A DNA stretch of 64,000 nucleotides from Stictocephala bisonia. Its lineage: Eukaryota > Arthropoda > Insecta > Hemiptera > Membracidae. Each line of letters opens with the position of its first letter. Position 1 is the first letter of the stretch. Location: contig JAQJVL010001198.1 of the NCBI GenBank assembly GCA_035578905.1, positions 157,501-221,500 on the forward strand. The letters are read 5' to 3'. Made by a program: the position numbers and the translations under genes. This document shows, in pieces, positions 61,194 to 64,000 of the stretch. The notes under the pieces were generated by a model. That model made no database searches. It saw nothing but the letters and a program-made list of their open reading frames with translations, and was not told the origin of the DNA.

Positions 61194-61922
61194 CCCCTTT
61201 AATGCCGACGTGCGCCGCGAGCGCACGTCAGAGTTTGTTCGAAAAATGCCGACGTGCGCCGTGAGCGCACGCGCCTCGGTCCCACTAAAACTGCCGATGT
61301 GCGCTATGGGCGCACGTCAAGTTTTTATTATATTGTAATTTTATTTGTCGACCGAATGCTTTCAAACTTGACATAGGGATTGAAGACAATATGCCATATG
61401 GCAACAACAAAATTATTACTCTACTGATCGTTGTCATGACGTAATAACAGCTGTTTATCTGACGTTTTTACCAATTTTGGATAATTACATGTTTTTTTCA
61501 AAGATTTTTATATCTACTATGTTTTTGAATGTAAGTGTTTTAATTTTTGTATGTGTACTTACAATTATATGTAGATTAGTCTCTATATTTTAATACTGTG
61601 GTTTAGTTTATACAAAAAGTAGTAATGTATGTTAAAACTTGGAAAAATAAAAAGAAAATAAACTTTTTGAAACTTTTTGTAATATAATTTTTTTAAATCT
61701 TGTAAATAACTCAAAATTATATTTTCTTTACTACAAACATATTATTACGAACAAAACAAGACCCCATTTGTTAATTTATAATAACAAATAAGAGAGCTAT
61801 GAATGTTTTAACAAAATATGTCAAAATGGCCTAAAGTGGCCTGGCATTCTTCGTACACCCTTTATGAAAATGGGTTGGCATTTTTCGTAAGTACCCCAAA
61901 AAACTGTCTGGCGCTAAAAGGG
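61194..61922. mobile_element. piggyBac-like MITE with repeated GC-rich palindromes
   Basis: TTAA on both sides. Left end CCCCTTTAATGCCGACGTG; right end inward CCCTTTTAGCGCCAGACAG. Three copies of a GC-rich palindrome (GACGTGCGCCGCGAGCGCAC and variants, at about 61,207, 61,250 and 61,296) sit just inside the left end. GGCATT.TTCGTA is repeated twice inside the right end. 729 bp, no coding. Lies in the RNF121 intron upstream of the RING exon. Confidence 0.8.
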
Positions 61923-61929
61923 TTAAACT

Positions 61930-62780
61930 TGCACAATGTTATACAGTTACCAGTTGGAACATGTACATATGGTCCTCCACTTGCTGAAAGATAATGTATA
62001 GCTTGTTAAATGCAGTTTACTGTCAAAGTAGTCTAGAACTCCAAACTTTTACTATTATAATCATTAAATGATAAGAAAAAAACACACAAAAATTAACTAA
62101 CTAAACTAAGATATTACACTATATAGCTTTACCTATGCAAAAAAAATCAAGAAACTGGGACACATAAAATATTCATTTTCCGAGTATTGTGCCTCAGAAA
62201 TAATTAATTCTTTTTACTTTTCTTTCATATTTTCCATTAGGAAGGACTTTAAAATAATCTGATATTTTGTTAAAGCTTTTCAAAGCCATGTAACTAGGAC
62301 ACGCTCCTACTTTTTAAGATGTGGGTGGGATATTGAAATGATTGTTTTCGACTTGTGTTGTAGTTATGATTATATAAATACATATATTTTTTTTAATATG
62401 GTCTAAAGGGTGTTATTTTATCACATGTTAATATTTTGATGAATGCTTTCTAAATTAAATTTGAACGTGAATTATTACCCCACAGAACAATAACATAGCT
62501 TAGTTTTGTATATACACCTGCATAGTTACTGTTTTACAAACTTCCAATGAATGAAGTTAATGTTATAACAATTCCCGTCATATTTAACTGAGTTTAACTT
62601 ATTTTTTTTAAATTGATGTTATACGACCATTTTAATTTGGTATCCAAATTTGTAAAAGCATTACTACCTCTCTATTACTTAATTCCTCTGAAGAAATAGG
62701 TTTTCTCAACATAAACTGTAGTATTTCATTTTAATCCTGATTCATAAATAAATCATTCTTCAAGAACCAAATGTGTTGTT
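61930..62780. other. Putative RNF121 intron, AT-rich
   Basis: No RNF121 exon identified. A 31-base segment at about 61,951-61,981 is flanked on the minus strand by TATCTTTCAG and GTAACTG and could be a micro-exon, but its peptide (SGGPYVHVPT) is not one I recognise from RNF121. Confidence 0.25.
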
Positions 62781-62789
62781 CATTGTAGA

Positions 62790-63580
62790 TGCTATACAAT
62801 ATATTAGTAAAGCAATTTACAAAGGACCTCTGCCATTGGCCCAATAATTTATGTTAGAACTATCCAAAACAATTTGTGGCATCAATAGAAATATTACAAC
62901 AGATCACACTGGTTCACTCCTGTACCACTGGCTAATGACTTTTTTAAGCCTGAACTAATTAACGCTCCTAAAATATAAGCCCAAAATTCCAATAGAAACT
63001 GTTGAGTTTTGATGGAGCCAAAACACTTGCCTCATATCAAACCAAAGCCAATAAAATGTAATCCTTCATTAAAAGTGTCATGAAAGTCCTGTCACTGTCA
63101 AAGACAGCAACAAACTCGAGATAACAGAATGCTACTAAGGGTACTGATGATGCTCTGGACCAGATATGAAGTAATACAACCTGCAGCCTGAAGACAAAAA
63201 GATAGCCGTTATGCATTTTTTTCAACATTGTAAATTACTATAGTTAACAGTTACATGTTCAGAAATTTGAAAATGCAAATACCAAGCCACTAAACAGAAG
63301 ACAGTTCCTAAAAGAAATTCACAATGACATAAGTCATGCCTCTAAAGAAGATTGCTGAAACAAATTTACCACCAGAATAGCTTCCATCTTGAAAGTTCAA
63401 GTACCTTGTCAAGATCAAGGACCACTACAATCACAGGTAGGACAATCTGTGCCTTCTGCCCATCAAGACTTCAGCGCATGACAAAACACTTTTGCAGTCG
63501 CTGTTTCAAAGCCATAAGTGGAGAACATTAGACTACTATCAGCAGATAACAGCAGTGAATGCCAAGAAATTTGTTCAATT
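62790..63580 (+). pseudogene. Decayed piggyBac transposase, C-terminal half
   Basis: On the plus strand, with many stops and shifts, conserved piggyBac landmarks appear in order: NRNITTDHTGSLLYHW, LTLL.YKPKIPIE, NQSQ.NVILH, KGTDDALDQI (the catalytic-region GGVD.LDQ motif), then SNTTCSLKTKR. Next come RRQFLKEIHNDISH and the cysteine-rich C-terminal zinc domain CAFCPSRLQRMTKHFCSRC then ISGEH. The N-terminal half and the TIRs were not found. It could be related to the source of the TTAA MITEs in this window, but end sequences are unavailable to test that. Confidence 0.7.
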
Positions 63581-63584
63581 TACT

Positions 63585-64000
63585 TTAAAAATATAGTAAT
63601 TGAAATTGTAAACTTACACATTTGTTTACTGTTAATATGCCTTTAATTATGACTATAACTTCGTATAGTTACCCGAAGTAGTCTCACACTATGCCTTAGC
63701 AATGATTATTTTAAAATTGACCTTTGTTTTCTAGAGTTAATCTGGGTAAATATCCAGATAATGAATGGCCACATTACTGTTAAAAGTGACCAGTAACTTC
63801 CTGTTATTTTTATGTAAAACACCTATATTTTTTATAAATAAATTACTTTAGTCACTAAACAAATTACATATAAAGTGACTTTTTTCCTGTTTAAAACAAT
63901 TGTTAAGTCTTTACTAGTGAAAAATTACCCTATTATGCCAGTACAGATATTGAAGCTGTCTATGTGCCGAATTTCACCCAAATTTGTTCTGTTGAACAAA
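63585..64000. other. AT-rich window end
   Basis: Nothing recognised. Confidence 0.4.

Overview
This is an AT-rich animal nuclear window, almost certainly from an insect or other arthropod (a hemipteran-like genome is a guess). The evidence is spliced eukaryotic genes with GT-AG introns and AATAAA signals, long gene-poor stretches, and a dense, diverse transposon load: Tc1/mariner, pogo/Tigger, piggyBac, hAT, a Mutator-like/Kolobok-type element, Helitron, several non-LTR retrotransposons and Penelope-type repeats. Nothing looks bacterial: there are no operons, no CRISPR and no Shine-Dalgarno spacing.

Genes. Two are identified with confidence. RPLP2 (60S acidic ribosomal protein P2) lies at about 38.1-38.8 kb on the + strand as a complete 113-codon reading frame, with a predicted 5'UTR intron and a poly(A) signal. 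The 3' end of an RNF121-type RING E3 ubiquitin ligase lies on the - strand: the exon with the second half of the RING (60,957-61,058) is joined across a 5.07-kb intron to the last exon (55,768-55,888). A third, unrecognised gene on the - strand is supported by a terminal exon with poly(A) signal (6,455-6,774) and a phase-compatible internal exon (8,848-9,045). Weaker single-exon candidates are at 2,945-3,170 (-) and 28,865-28,916 (+).

Layout. 0-3 kb: a duplicated relic of a Mutator-like-domain transposase and two minisatellites. 3.8-10.3 kb: a tRNA-derived SINE, TTAA- and TIR-bounded elements, the unknown gene and a hAT element with an intact 8-bp target duplication. 11.2-12.1 kb: a LINE tail split by a palindromic repeat carrying hammerhead-ribozyme-like cores. 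12-28 kb: mostly featureless AT-rich DNA with another hammerhead-like core (18.47 kb), LINE and SINE debris and small tandem repeats. 29.2-30.4 kb: a 1.2-kb (TG/CG)n tract followed by a LINE tail. 32-37.7 kb: foldbacks, a short Helitron, a 97-bp tandem repeat and a Tigger MITE. 38-41.2 kb: RPLP2, a foldback and a second hammerhead-bearing palindrome. 41.8-49.7 kb: minisatellite, a mariner copy and three patches that look like unpolished sequence. 50-55 kb: TTAA element, Tigger and piggyBac MITEs. 55.7-61.1 kb: RNF121, whose intron holds a nearly intact DD41D mariner and LINE fragments. 61.2-63.6 kb: a piggyBac MITE and a decayed piggyBac transposase.

The most unusual signal is three separate loci with hammerhead-like catalytic cores (CTGANGA, one extra base, stem II, GAAA, a short self-complementary stem III, C). 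Two of them sit in near-perfect palindromes, as expected for the dimer-forming ribozymes linked to Penelope-like retroelements, and two decayed relatives may lie at 34.2 and 49.1 kb.
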